Origin: a virus
DNA: 27,744 bases
Direction: 5' to 3' (one strand)
IMG/VR virus record: IMGVR_UViG_3300031823_000021
Coordinates: 1-27,744 of that record
Shown here one piece after another: positions 20,285 to 27,112 of the stretch. Made by a program: the position numbers and the translations under genes. Position 1 is the stretch's first letter. Every line of letters starts with the position of its first letter. The notes beneath the pieces were generated by a model. That model made no database searches. It was not told the origin of the DNA and saw only the letters and a program-made list of their open reading frames with translations.

Positions 20285-20944
20285 ATGCGCGAAGACGTCA
20301 TGACGGCGCTCTTCGCGCTGCTCACTGCGCCGCCCCTGGTGATGCCGTTCACAGCGACCGTTACCGCCGGCGACGTCAACGTCCACAACGTCACGCTGCC
20401 GCCAGGCGGCTCCCTGATCCTCAACATGCCCGTCACCGGCCAGGGCGTCGCCGAGGGCAGCGTCATCGCGAACCTCGACCCGGTCCAGCTGTCGCTGCCG
20501 GCGATCACGACGACGCCCGTCGCCGAGCTCACGCAGGGTTTTCAGACGACGGGGCGCCGCCTCCAGTTTTGGAGCAATGTTAAAGAACAGCCGGCGCTCT
20601 TCCTGGTCGATAGCGACGAGGAATGGCACGAGCACCCGCCGACAAAGCCGGCGATCGTCACGCTCGAAACCGAAGTCTGGCTCTATTCGAGCGCCGGCGA
20701 GAACCCCGACATCGTGCCGGCGATCGCGCTCAACGCGATGATCGAGGCGATCGACGCGCAGCTGCTGCCCAGCACCGTGACGGCCTCGGGGCAGATCCGC
20801 TTCACCATCCCGCAAACGCTGGGCGTGCTCGGCGTCATCTGGCTCGGCATCGAGGGCCGCATTCAAAAGACGCCCGGTCACATCGGCGGCCAGGGCATCG
20901 CCGTCATCCCGGTCAAGATCGTCATCACGCAGGCACAACGATGA
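20285..20944 (+). CDS. Tail terminator-like protein with beta insert
   Basis: Two hundred and nineteen residues. It begins MREDVMTALFALLTAPPLV, the usual first helix of minor-tail or tail-terminator proteins. The core resumes after about residue 87 with QTTGRRLQFWSNVKEQPALF, then VDSDEEWHEHPPTKPAIVTL and a conserved C-terminus (ALNAMIEAIDAQLLP). Residues about 21-87 are an insert of strands (TVTAGDVNVHNVTLPP, then MPVTGQGVAEGSVIANLD) similar in pattern to the insert in the connector. Proteins of this type cap the tail tube and join it to the head. The upstream 48 bases are T-rich with only a weak ribosome site (GAAAG). Confidence 0.75.
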   Translation: MREDVMTALFALLTAPPLVMPFTATVTAGDVNVHNVTLPPGGSLILNMPVTGQGVAEGSVIANLDPVQLSLPAITTTPVAELTQGFQTTGRRLQFWSNVKEQPALFLVDSDEEWHEHPPTKPAIVTLETEVWLYSSAGENPDIVPAIALNAMIEAIDAQLLPSTVTASGQIRFTIPQTLGVLGVIWLGIEGRIQKTPGHIGGQGIAVIPVKIVITQAQR

Positions 20945-21222
20945 GACTCCCGCCGCTGCCGCCAATCGATCGGTCGCGCCGCGGCGTCCTGACGATCGCC
21001 GAACCGGCCTTTCGGATCCTGCTCGGGCTCGGCCAGGAATACGAAGTGACCGGGTTCGCGCTCGACGTCCTCGGCCACCTGCAGGTCCACATCGCCGGCG
21101 GCGACATGCCGCCGATGGGCCTTTCGCCGGCACCGGTCAGCCTCGTCTGCCACGTCCAGGAAGGCCGATCTCTCGAACTGTCCTGGGCGCACGTCCCGGA
21201 GAAACGCTGGCGGCTGCCCTAA
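20941..21222 (+). CDS. Hypothetical small tail-region protein
   Basis: Ninety-three residues from ATG 20941, overlapping the previous stop (ATGA); the frame is open further upstream in the shadow of the previous gene. Sequence MRLPPLPPIDRSRRGVLTIA, then EYEVTGFALDVLGHLQVHIA and a C-terminal strand region ending EKRWRLP. It looks like a compact beta protein. No family was recognised. It is followed 16 bases later by a leader element. Confidence 0.6.
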   Translation: MRLPPLPPIDRSRRGVLTIAEPAFRILLGLGQEYEVTGFALDVLGHLQVHIAGGDMPPMGLSPAPVSLVCHVQEGRSLELSWAHVPEKRWRLP

Positions 21223-21238
21223 ACCGCCCATACCGGCC

Positions 21239-21280
21239 GCGTCGTGAGGCGCCGCTCTTCCCCATCGATGGAGATCCCGA
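21239..21280 (+). promoter_or_regulatory. Repeated GNRA leader element, copy 3 (repeat protein)
   Basis: Stem GCGTC/GGCGC (one G-T pair) with GTGA loop (21239-21252), then CGC, CTTCCCC, and GGAG (21270-21273). The start codon is 28 bases after the stem. Confidence 0.7.
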
Positions 21281-22678
21281 ATGGCAAATCCTCTTGTCGG
21301 CACCGAGCACGTCGCCGTTCAAACGGCGGCCGGCAGCGTCGTCAGCGACACCGCCTCGAACGCGAAGGCGATCGGCCTGCTCGCCCAGGCGATCCCCGCG
21401 CGCGTCAACACACCGCTCGCGACCGCTGGCAATGGCGTGCTGTTGGCCGCGGCGCTGATCGGCAGCGTCATCACGCGGACCGGCCCCACCGGGGCCTTCA
21501 CCGATACCACGGACACGGCTGCTGCGATCATTTCAGCCCTGCCCACCGAGGCGCCGATCAACACGTCCTGGCTGCTGACGATCCGCAACACGACGCCCTA
21601 CGCGCAGACCATCGCCGGCGGCGTCGGCGTCACGCTCAATAGCGGCGGCAGCGTCATCCCGGCGAACTCGGCCGGCATGTTCCTGGTGCAATATACGGGC
21701 GCCGCGTCGATCACGCTGCAGCCGGTGCTCGTCACGCCGACCGATCTGGGGGTCATCGCGGTTTCGACGGCGATCGTCACCGCCGGCGCCGGCACCCTCA
21801 CCGCCGCGGGGATCGTGGGCGGGGTCATCAACCGCTCAGGGCCGACGGCGGCCTATAGCGACACGACCGATACCGGGCCCAACATCATCGCCGCTCTTCC
21901 CAATGCCGAGGTCGGGCAATCCTGGGAACTGTCGATCGTCAACACCGTGGCCTTCGCTCAGACCCTTGTGGCGGGCGCCGGCGTGACGCTCTCGGGTCTC
22001 TCGAGCCCGATCCCGGCAAATGCCACGGCGACTGTGCTGTGCACCTATTCGGGCGCCGGCACGGTGACTATGCAGGTCACCGCGATCAACTATAACGCCG
22101 CGAGCGGGCGCGATCCGTCTAGTGCGGTAAGCCAATTCGGCGGCGGCACCGGCACCTTTGGCCGTGCGGGCCGCATCTATCGCGAGATCGACGCCGCCGC
22201 GCCGGTCAACCCGGCCGGCACCGGCACCGACTATGTGATCTCGGTCTTCTCGCTGCCGGCATCGAGTTTCGACCTGTTGGGTCGCGGGCTGCGCGTCACC
22301 GCCAAGGGCACGCTGGGCAGCAACACCGCCAACAAGACGGTCAAGATCATCGTCAATCCCGCGACAGCGGTAGTCGGCAGCGCAGTCGGCGCCGGCGGTA
22401 TCACCGCTTGCTCGACGGGCGTCATCTCGACCAGCGGCGCCGCCGGCGGCTGGCAGGTCGAGGCCGAGATCGAAAAGTACGGCGCCAACGGTTCCAACAC
22501 GCAGCTGGTCACGCCGCACGGTGCGATCGGAGGCGGGACGCATCTCGGCGCCGGCGGCGCGCCCCAGCTGGCGACGGCCACCGAGAGCGGCGCGATTTTG
22601 ATCGCCATCACCGGAAATTGCGGCACCACCGCGACCGACATCGCCCTCTACAAGCACGACATCGACGCCTTCGACTAA
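21281..22678 (+). CDS. Virion protein with tandem beta modules
   Basis: Four hundred and sixty-five residues. Residues about 42-152 and 161-268 are two diverged copies of one module: compare SVITRTGPTGAFTDTTDTA with GVINRSGPTAAYSDTTDTG, and SWLLTIRNTTPYAQTIAGG with SWELSIVNTVAFAQTLVAG. The C-terminal domain (about 290-465) starts FGRAGRIYREIDAAAPVNP and ends ATDIALYKHDIDAFD, another beta-rich region. No enzyme motif is visible. Its leader matches those of capsid and major tail protein, and it ends at a double terminator, which suggests abundant, separately controlled expression. It may be a surface decoration, tail-tube ornament or fibre; this is inference. Confidence 0.7.
   Translation: MANPLVGTEHVAVQTAAGSVVSDTASNAKAIGLLAQAIPARVNTPLATAGNGVLLAAALIGSVITRTGPTGAFTDTTDTAAAIISALPTEAPINTSWLLTIRNTTPYAQTIAGGVGVTLNSGGSVIPANSAGMFLVQYTGAASITLQPVLVTPTDLGVIAVSTAIVTAGAGTLTAAGIVGGVINRSGPTAAYSDTTDTGPNIIAALPNAEVGQSWELSIVNTVAFAQTLVAGAGVTLSGLSSPIPANATATVLCTYSGAGTVTMQVTAINYNAASGRDPSSAVSQFGGGTGTFGRAGRIYREIDAAAPVNPAGTGTDYVISVFSLPASSFDLLGRGLRVTAKGTLGSNTANKTVKIIVNPATAVVGSAVGAGGITACSTGVISTSGAAGGWQVEAEIEKYGANGSNTQLVTPHGAIGGGTHLGAGGAPQLATATESGAILIAITGNCGTTATDIALYKHDIDAFD
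21404..21736 (+). repeat. Protein-level tandem repeat, unit 1
   Basis: Encodes residues about 42-152 of the protein at 21281; includes TRTGPTGAFTDTTDTA and LTIRNTTPYAQTIAGGVGVT. Confidence 0.7.
21761..22084 (+). repeat. Protein-level tandem repeat, unit 2
   Basis: Encodes residues about 161-268; includes NRSGPTAAYSDTTDTG and LSIVNTVAFAQTLVAGAGVT. Diverged from unit 1 but co-linear over the whole unit. Confidence 0.7.
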
Positions 22679-22684
22679 GGCACT

Positions 22685-22740
22685 GGCCGCCCTTGCAGGC
22701 GGCCGGCACCGGGCCCGCTTCGGCGGGCCCTTTCTTTTTC
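22685..22740 (+). terminator. Double hairpin intrinsic terminator
   Basis: First hairpin GGCCGCC/GGCGGCC (22685-22691, 22698-22704). Second hairpin GGGCCCGC-TTCG-GCGGGCCC (22711-22730) with an extra-stable TTCG loop, followed by TTTCTTTTTC. It is the strongest terminator in the window and lies 6 bases after the repeat-protein stop. Confidence 0.9.
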
Positions 22741-22758
22741 TCCTGAGAGGATCCGGCA

Positions 22759-23154
22759 ATGACGCAGCAGATATTCACGCACCTGCGAAGCGTGAGCTAT
22801 TCGGTCGATGGCGCGCAAGTCGTCAACGTCAACACGACACAAACCGGCACCGAAGAGCAGAACGTCGATGTCGAGATTTCGGCCAGCACCACGAACGAAC
22901 AACTGAATTTCGCGATCACGCTCGCGAACCTCAAATCAGCGATGCTCTACGCCGACAACCCGGTCGCGCTGAAGACCAACAGCACCGGATCGCCGCAGGA
23001 AACGATCACCCTTGGGCCGGGGCAGGAGATCGCCTGGCAGACGGGCGACCCTGGCTCGGCGCCGTTCGCCGGCAATGTGACGACGGTCTTCGCCACCAAT
23101 TCGAGCACGACGACGCCGGTCAACGTAAAGATCCGCGCGCTGAGCGCCCAATAA
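22759..23154 (+). CDS. Hypothetical virion protein
   Basis: One hundred and thirty-one residues; GAGAGGA lies about 8 bases before the ATG. It starts MTQQIFTHLRSVSYSVDGAQ and is beta-rich throughout (VNVNTTQTGTEEQNVDVEIS, then QLNFAITLANLKSAMLYADN, ETITLGPGQEIAWQTGD). Composition and location between two leader-controlled structural genes suggest a capsid- or tail-surface protein. No family was recognised with confidence. Confidence 0.65.
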   Translation: MTQQIFTHLRSVSYSVDGAQVVNVNTTQTGTEEQNVDVEISASTTNEQLNFAITLANLKSAMLYADNPVALKTNSTGSPQETITLGPGQEIAWQTGDPGSAPFAGNVTTVFATNSSTTTPVNVKIRALSAQ

Positions 23155-23171
23155 CCGGACCGATCCCCGCA

Positions 23172-23213
23172 GCGCCGTGAGGCGCCGCATTTCCCGCTGG
23201 ATGGAGCCTTGCG
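23172..23213 (+). promoter_or_regulatory. Repeated GNRA leader element, copy 4 (major tail protein)
   Basis: Stem GCGCC/GGCGC with GTGA loop (23172-23185), then CGC, ATTTCCC and GGAG (23203-23206). The start codon is 28 bases after the stem. Starts 17 bases after the previous stop. Confidence 0.7.
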
Positions 23214-23720
23214 ATGCCCGCTGCATCAATCACGAATTATTATGTCGGGTCCGGTGTCGTCACCTGGACACCGCTTGGCAGTTCCACTGCCCTCGATCTC
23301 GGCAACTGCCCGAAGTTCGAGTTCGATCCCAAAGTCAACACGATCAAGCACAAGTCGTCGCGCCTGGGCCGCCGGTTCACCGACGACGTGCGGATCATCG
23401 ATGGGGATCCCGAGGTCGCGATCACGCTCGACGAGTGGACGCAGGAAAACCTGGCGATGCTGCTGATCGGCAGCCAGGTCGGCAACACCGTGAACATCAT
23501 GGATCAGGCGGATCTCAGGGGTCAGTTGGTGTTCACCGGCGCGAACCTGGTGGGCCCCAAAAAGCAGATCACCCTGCCGCTCGTGGTTCTGACGCCGACC
23601 GGAAAACTCGAATTCATCAACGCCGGCAACTACGGCGAGATTGAAATCATGGGCCAGGTGCTCGGCAACCCGACCACTGGCAGCTTCGGCACGATCGTCG
23701 ACCTCGGGCCGCCGACCTAA
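23214..23720 (+). CDS. Major tail (tube) protein
   Basis: One hundred and sixty-eight residues. The opening MPAASITNYYVGSGVVTWTP, followed by SSTALDLGNCPKFEFDPKV and KHKSSRLGRRF, is the usual start of siphophage major tail proteins (Y-x-G-x-G-x-V-x-W, then L-G-N and the F-x-x-x-P strand, then H-x-S-S-x-x-G). The remainder is a beta barrel-like series (VAITLDEWTQENLAMLL, KLEFINAGNYGEIEIMG). It polymerises into hexameric rings around the tape measure to form the tail tube. Position just before the tail-assembly chaperone genes is the conserved one. Confidence 0.88.
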   Translation: MPAASITNYYVGSGVVTWTPLGSSTALDLGNCPKFEFDPKVNTIKHKSSRLGRRFTDDVRIIDGDPEVAITLDEWTQENLAMLLIGSQVGNTVNIMDQADLRGQLVFTGANLVGPKKQITLPLVVLTPTGKLEFINAGNYGEIEIMGQVLGNPTTGSFGTIVDLGPPT

Positions 23721-23777
23721 AAAGGTCCCTCGGTCGGCCCCGCATAGAATTCGCATAATTTCAGGCGGTTTCTGCAG

Positions 23778-24167
23778 ATGGTCAGCATTGTCGAGATTGC
23801 CCCGCCGCCGGCCGGGCAAAAGGTCCTTGTTCTCGGCCAGGAGGTCGAGATTTTCGGGATCACCAATCGCATGTGGGCGGTGCTCGCGCGGCGCTACCCG
23901 GAAATGAAGCGCAGATTTGCCAGCCTCGAGGTCCCGCCGGAAGACCTGAAGATCAGCGGCATGGAATCGGCGCCGGCGATCATCGCCGCCGGGCTCGGCA
24001 AGCTGGGTGATGATGAGGTCGAGGCGGCCGTCGATCGGCTGCCAAATGAGGCGCAGATCGCTCTGATGAAAGCGATCATGGAACTGAGTTACCCGCCAGA
24101 AAACCCTACGCCGGCGGCGACCCCGACGCCGCCCTCCGAAACCGAGGCCTCGACCATCTCGCCATAG
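23778..24167 (+). CDS. Tail assembly chaperone, short form (gpG-like)
   Basis: One hundred and twenty-nine residues. The N-terminus VLVLGQEVEIFGITNRMWAV and the helix EMKRRFASLEVPPED are like other siphophage gpG analogues; the end is Pro/Thr-rich (PTPAATPTPPSETEAST) and unstructured. The protein coats the tape measure during tail assembly and is absent from the virion. Ribosomes that shift at 24101-24107 make the longer fusion listed next. No strong Shine-Dalgarno is seen before ATG 23778; 57 bases separate it from the tail protein. Confidence 0.82.
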   Translation: MVSIVEIAPPPAGQKVLVLGQEVEIFGITNRMWAVLARRYPEMKRRFASLEVPPEDLKISGMESAPAIIAAGLGKLGDDEVEAAVDRLPNEAQIALMKAIMELSYPPENPTPAATPTPPSETEASTISP

Positions 24168-24364
24168 CGATCGAGGAACTGATCGCGCTCGGACATCCCG
24201 GCGAAGCGGTATGGGATTACACCCCGCGGCGCACGATGGCTTTCGTCCGCCTGGCGCAACGGCGAAGCAATCGGGCAAAAGCCGATCGACTGTCACTGGC
24301 GCGCCTCGCGGCGCATGGCGACGGCGACGACGTGAGAAAGACGCTCGATCGACTGAGCCGGTGA
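23778..24364 (+). CDS. Tail assembly chaperone, frameshift fusion (gpGT-like)
   Basis: Joined as 23778..24107 and 24107..24364 by a -1 shift, giving about 195 residues. After Pro110 the second frame reads YAGGDPDAALRNRGLDHLAI, then EELIALGHPGEAVWDYTPRR and ends DDVRKTLDRLSR. This second frame has no start codon of its own near its beginning and opens only at 24050, so it is expressed by frameshift. The fusion ends 7 bases before the tape measure gene. The ratio of short to fused chaperone is known in lambda-like phages to matter for tail assembly. Confidence 0.85.
24101..24107 (+). other. Programmed -1 frameshift site
   Basis: A AAC CCT in the reading frame of the short chaperone: an exact X XXY YYZ heptamer. 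Both codons (AAC, CCT) can re-pair one base back as AAA and CCC, moving ribosomes into the downstream frame. Confidence 0.85.
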
Positions 24365-24371
24365 GGTCCTG

Positions 24372-26468
24372 ATGCCCAGCAACAACATGGACCTGACCGT
24401 CGCCCTTTCTGTCGGCGGCAACGCAGACGTAAAGCGTGCGCTCAACGACCTCGGCAAAGCAGTCCGCGACACCGGGAAGCAGATCGAGGATGCCGGTCAC
24501 TCGGGCGACGGGTTCGCTGAAGCCGGCAAAGCCTTGTCCGAGGTCATGAGTCGACTCACTGGCCTCGCCGGGCCCGCCGGTGCCGAAATCGGCGAGCTCG
24601 CGACCGCGTTCACTACCCTCGGCGCTGGGATCGGCGGCGCACTCGCCGCAGTAATTGGCGCCGGCGCCGCGCTCGCCGGCCTGGCAGTGCACGCGGCCGA
24701 AGCGGCGAAGAAAATCGAAGAGGGCGCAATCCGCGCCGGGACGTCAACCGACAGCTACCAGGGTCTCAGCTTTGCACTTTCGCAGAGCGGTTCCAGCGCC
24801 GAGGGCATGGAAAAGGCCCTCAGCAAAATTTCGGAAGCGCAGTCGAAGGCGATCGAGTCCGCGAAAGATTACGGCGAAGCGGCGACCAAGATCAAACAGC
24901 ACAACGAAGCGATGCGCGAGTCGGCTGAGAAATACGCCGACGCCGTCGCGCGGATCAACAAGGAGCACGCCAACTCCAAGGAGGACCGCACGCGCGACAC
25001 GGCCGAAGCGCTCTACCGTAACCAGGTCGAAACCGATCGGGCGCTCGAAAAAGACGCGCAGGCCGGCGGCAAGCGTCGCGCCGAGATCGTCAAGGATCAG
25101 GAAGACAAAATCTTCTGGATCAAACGCGAAGCCAGGCTGAGAGAGGAAGAGGATCAGCGCCGCGAGCAACGCGAGCAAGAGCGCCTCGCGGAAGAGCGCT
25201 ACCGCGAGCAGCAGGAAGCGCTACGCAAGTACAACCTCGAACTCGAGGCCGCTGCCGACAAAGCCGCCAAAAGCCTCAGCAAGTTTTCGAAGCTCGGCGT
25301 CGAGCTCCTTAACGGCACCACCGCGCGCGACACGGTCGAGGTCTATAAAGACGTCGCCAACGCGATTGCGCGGATCGAGGAACCCGCAGAGCGCGCCGCC
25401 AAGGCGGTCGAACTGTTCGGCCGCCGCATGGGCACGCAACTGACCGAAAGCCTGGCGAAGGGCTCGAAGGGGATCGACGATCTCATCGAGGAAGCAAGAA
25501 AGCTCGGGATCATCCTCGGCCCTGAGCTCCTGAAGGTCGGCAAGGAAGCCGGCGAGTCCTTCGAGAAAATGGAGGCCGTGATTGGCGCGGCGCTCAACCG
25601 GGTCGGGCTTGCCTTTGCGCCCCTCTTACAGAAGATCACGGACGCGATCTCCGAACGGCTGGGCGCCTCGTCAAAGTCGATCGGCGATTGGGCCGACTCG
25701 GTGGCGAAGACACTGGAGCCGATCTTCAACGACATCGCGAACGCGATACGGGGCGATCTCGACAAGATCCAAAGCCCGCAAGTCCGCGTTATGGTCGACG
25801 AATTCATCGCCCTCGCGCACGCGATCGAAATCGTCGCCGCGGCGCTGGAGCCAGTCATCAAATATCTGACTCTGTGCATCGAGGTCGCGGCGAAGCTCAC
25901 TGACTTTGTGCTCGGGCCGCTTTTGGACGCGTGGGAAAAGAGCTCCCCGATGATCGTCGATGCAATTAAGGACGTGATCGGGTGGGTCGACTGGCTCATC
26001 GATAAGCTTGAAGCCGCGGCGAAGGCTCTAGGCTTTGTCAACAGTAAAGGCAGCGGTCCTCCTGCAGGAGCGCCAGCGGAAGGTCACGCCACTGGTGGCA
26101 TGATCCACGGCCCGGGTGGCGTCGACCGGGTGCCGGCGATGTTGACTGCCGGCGAATACGTCATATCGAAGCCAGCGGTCGACCACTACGGCTCGGGCAT
26201 GATGAGCGCCATCAACGCGCGTCACTTCGCGCTTGGCGGCTACGTCGACCGGATCGCCGATTTTATGACCCCGGCACCGCTCGCCTTCGCCGGCGGCGGC
26301 TCGGTCCCGTCTGCCGGCGCGCGGACACCAGTGCACCTGCATATCGACGGAAAGTCATTCGCGATGAGCGCCGATGATCACGTGGTCGGCAGCCTGACCC
26401 GCTACGCGGCGGGGCGGCAGATGTCGAGCGCCGGCCCGAAGCCGTCATGGTACGGCGGCCGATCGTAA
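24372..26468 (+). CDS. Tape measure protein
   Basis: Six hundred and ninety-eight residues. The N-terminal part is helical (DVKRALNDLGKAVRDTGKQI), followed by a Gly/Ala-rich hydrophobic stretch near 75-110 (GAGIGGALAAVIGAGAALAG) of the sort tape measures use for membrane contact. A long, highly charged coiled coil (about 165-310, with EEEDQRREQREQERLAEERY) comes next, then amphipathic helices. The C-terminus has ATGGMIHGPGGVDRVPAMLT and GEYVISKPAV, a widespread tape-measure signature. At about 0.15 nm per residue a tail near 100 nm is expected (rule from known siphophages). Ribosome site GAGG is 5 bases before the start. Confidence 0.93.
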   Translation: MPSNNMDLTVALSVGGNADVKRALNDLGKAVRDTGKQIEDAGHSGDGFAEAGKALSEVMSRLTGLAGPAGAEIGELATAFTTLGAGIGGALAAVIGAGAALAGLAVHAAEAAKKIEEGAIRAGTSTDSYQGLSFALSQSGSSAEGMEKALSKISEAQSKAIESAKDYGEAATKIKQHNEAMRESAEKYADAVARINKEHANSKEDRTRDTAEALYRNQVETDRALEKDAQAGGKRRAEIVKDQEDKIFWIKREARLREEEDQRREQREQERLAEERYREQQEALRKYNLELEAAADKAAKSLSKFSKLGVELLNGTTARDTVEVYKDVANAIARIEEPAERAAKAVELFGRRMGTQLTESLAKGSKGIDDLIEEARKLGIILGPELLKVGKEAGESFEKMEAVIGAALNRVGLAFAPLLQKITDAISERLGASSKSIGDWADSVAKTLEPIFNDIANAIRGDLDKIQSPQVRVMVDEFIALAHAIEIVAAALEPVIKYLTLCIEVAAKLTDFVLGPLLDAWEKSSPMIVDAIKDVIGWVDWLIDKLEAAAKALGFVNSKGSGPPAGAPAEGHATGGMIHGPGGVDRVPAMLTAGEYVISKPAVDHYGSGMMSAINARHFALGGYVDRIADFMTPAPLAFAGGGSVPSAGARTPVHLHIDGKSFAMSADDHVVGSLTRYAAGRQMSSAGPKPSWYGGRS

Positions 26469-26483
26469 GCAACGGAGGGATAG

Positions 26484-26768
26484 ATGGCTGAAGCAAACCG
26501 GAACACTCAGGTCGGCAGCGCCGGCGGGACCGTGATCAACGTCGACCTGCGCCCGATCAATCACGCGGTGTCGAAAAAGGTGACGCTCTCGGCCAACTAC
26601 ACGACCGCATACCCGCCCGGGTACCCGTCGCCGCCGGATATGACTGGCGCCGAGGTCAAAGCCGGCAAGCTGAACTATCCGAAGACGATCAACAGCGGCA
26701 CGACCATCGCGCTGCTCGGCGCCGAGGCCGATGCTCTGGTCGCCGCCGGCAAGGCCTCATACGCCTAA
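26484..26768 (+). CDS. Hypothetical tail-region protein
   Basis: Ninety-four residues; GGAGGG lies 5 bases before the ATG. It starts MAEANRNTQVGSAGGTVINV and has a Pro/Tyr-rich middle (YTTAYPPGYPSPPDMTG) followed by a helix at the C-terminus (ALLGAEADALVAAGKASYA). No family was recognised. It follows the tape measure gene by 15 bases and is likely co-transcribed. Confidence 0.65.
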   Translation: MAEANRNTQVGSAGGTVINVDLRPINHAVSKKVTLSANYTTAYPPGYPSPPDMTGAEVKAGKLNYPKTINSGTTIALLGAEADALVAAGKASYA

Positions 26769-26782
26769 AAGCGGGCTGTCCG

Positions 26783-26950
26783 ATGGATGAGCATCAGATG
26801 GATACCGATGGCGGCCATGACCGCGCCGCCCGCCGACGCGAGCTGAAGCGCGAGTGGAAGAAAGCTGCCGCCGCATTTTGCGCCGAAGAGAGCTACGCCA
26901 CTTACGACCGCATGCTCGATGCTTACCGCGCCTGGAAGAATGCTTGCTGA
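26783..26950 (+). CDS. 55-residue charged hypothetical protein
   Basis: ATG 26783 to TGA 26948-26950, 14 bases after the previous stop; an in-frame ATG at 26798 is a possible alternative. Sequence MDEHQMDTDGGHDRAARRRE, then a helix of mixed charge (ELKREWKKAAAAFCAEESYA) and DRMLDAYRAWKNAC. The helical composition is protein-like. No ribosome site stands out. Function unknown. Confidence 0.5.
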   Translation: MDEHQMDTDGGHDRAARRRELKREWKKAAAAFCAEESYATYDRMLDAYRAWKNAC

Positions 26951-27112
26951 CGAGCAGATGGGGGGGGTCGGTCGGCTTGTTGATTGTTTTGCAACTCTTC
27001 GCGCCATAGGGTTGCTGCTTCCGTCTCACCGAGATGGCATGTCTCCCTGAAACTTTTAGCCGGCCAGGCCCCGCGCCTCGGCCGGTTTTCTTTTTGACCG
27101 GAGGCAAGCGCC
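26951..27112 (+). other. Intergenic region with G8 tract and terminator
   Basis: One hundred and sixty-two bases without a convincing gene. It includes eight G in a row (26960-26967), an AT-rich patch (TTGTTGATTGTTTTGC, 26978-26993) that could hold a promoter but lacks a matching -10 box, and a terminator at the right end. Confidence 0.5.
27060..27095 (+). terminator. Intrinsic terminator before the last tail gene
   Basis: CCGGCC/GGCCGG (27060-27065, 27080-27085) extended inward by AGGC/GCCT with one bulged C, then TTTTCTTTTT. The next gene's ribosome site (CCGGAGG) follows at once, so that gene needs read-through or antitermination. Confidence 0.85.

Noticed and set aside
19868-21133. 421-codon open frame on the minus strand
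   Set aside because: Antisense to the adaptor and tail terminator genes, with Arg/Asp-rich low-complexity translation typical of shadows.
23226-24692. 488-codon open frame on the minus strand
   Set aside because: It lies opposite the major tail, chaperone and tape measure genes, whose families are recognisable. High-GC codon bias makes long antisense shadows.
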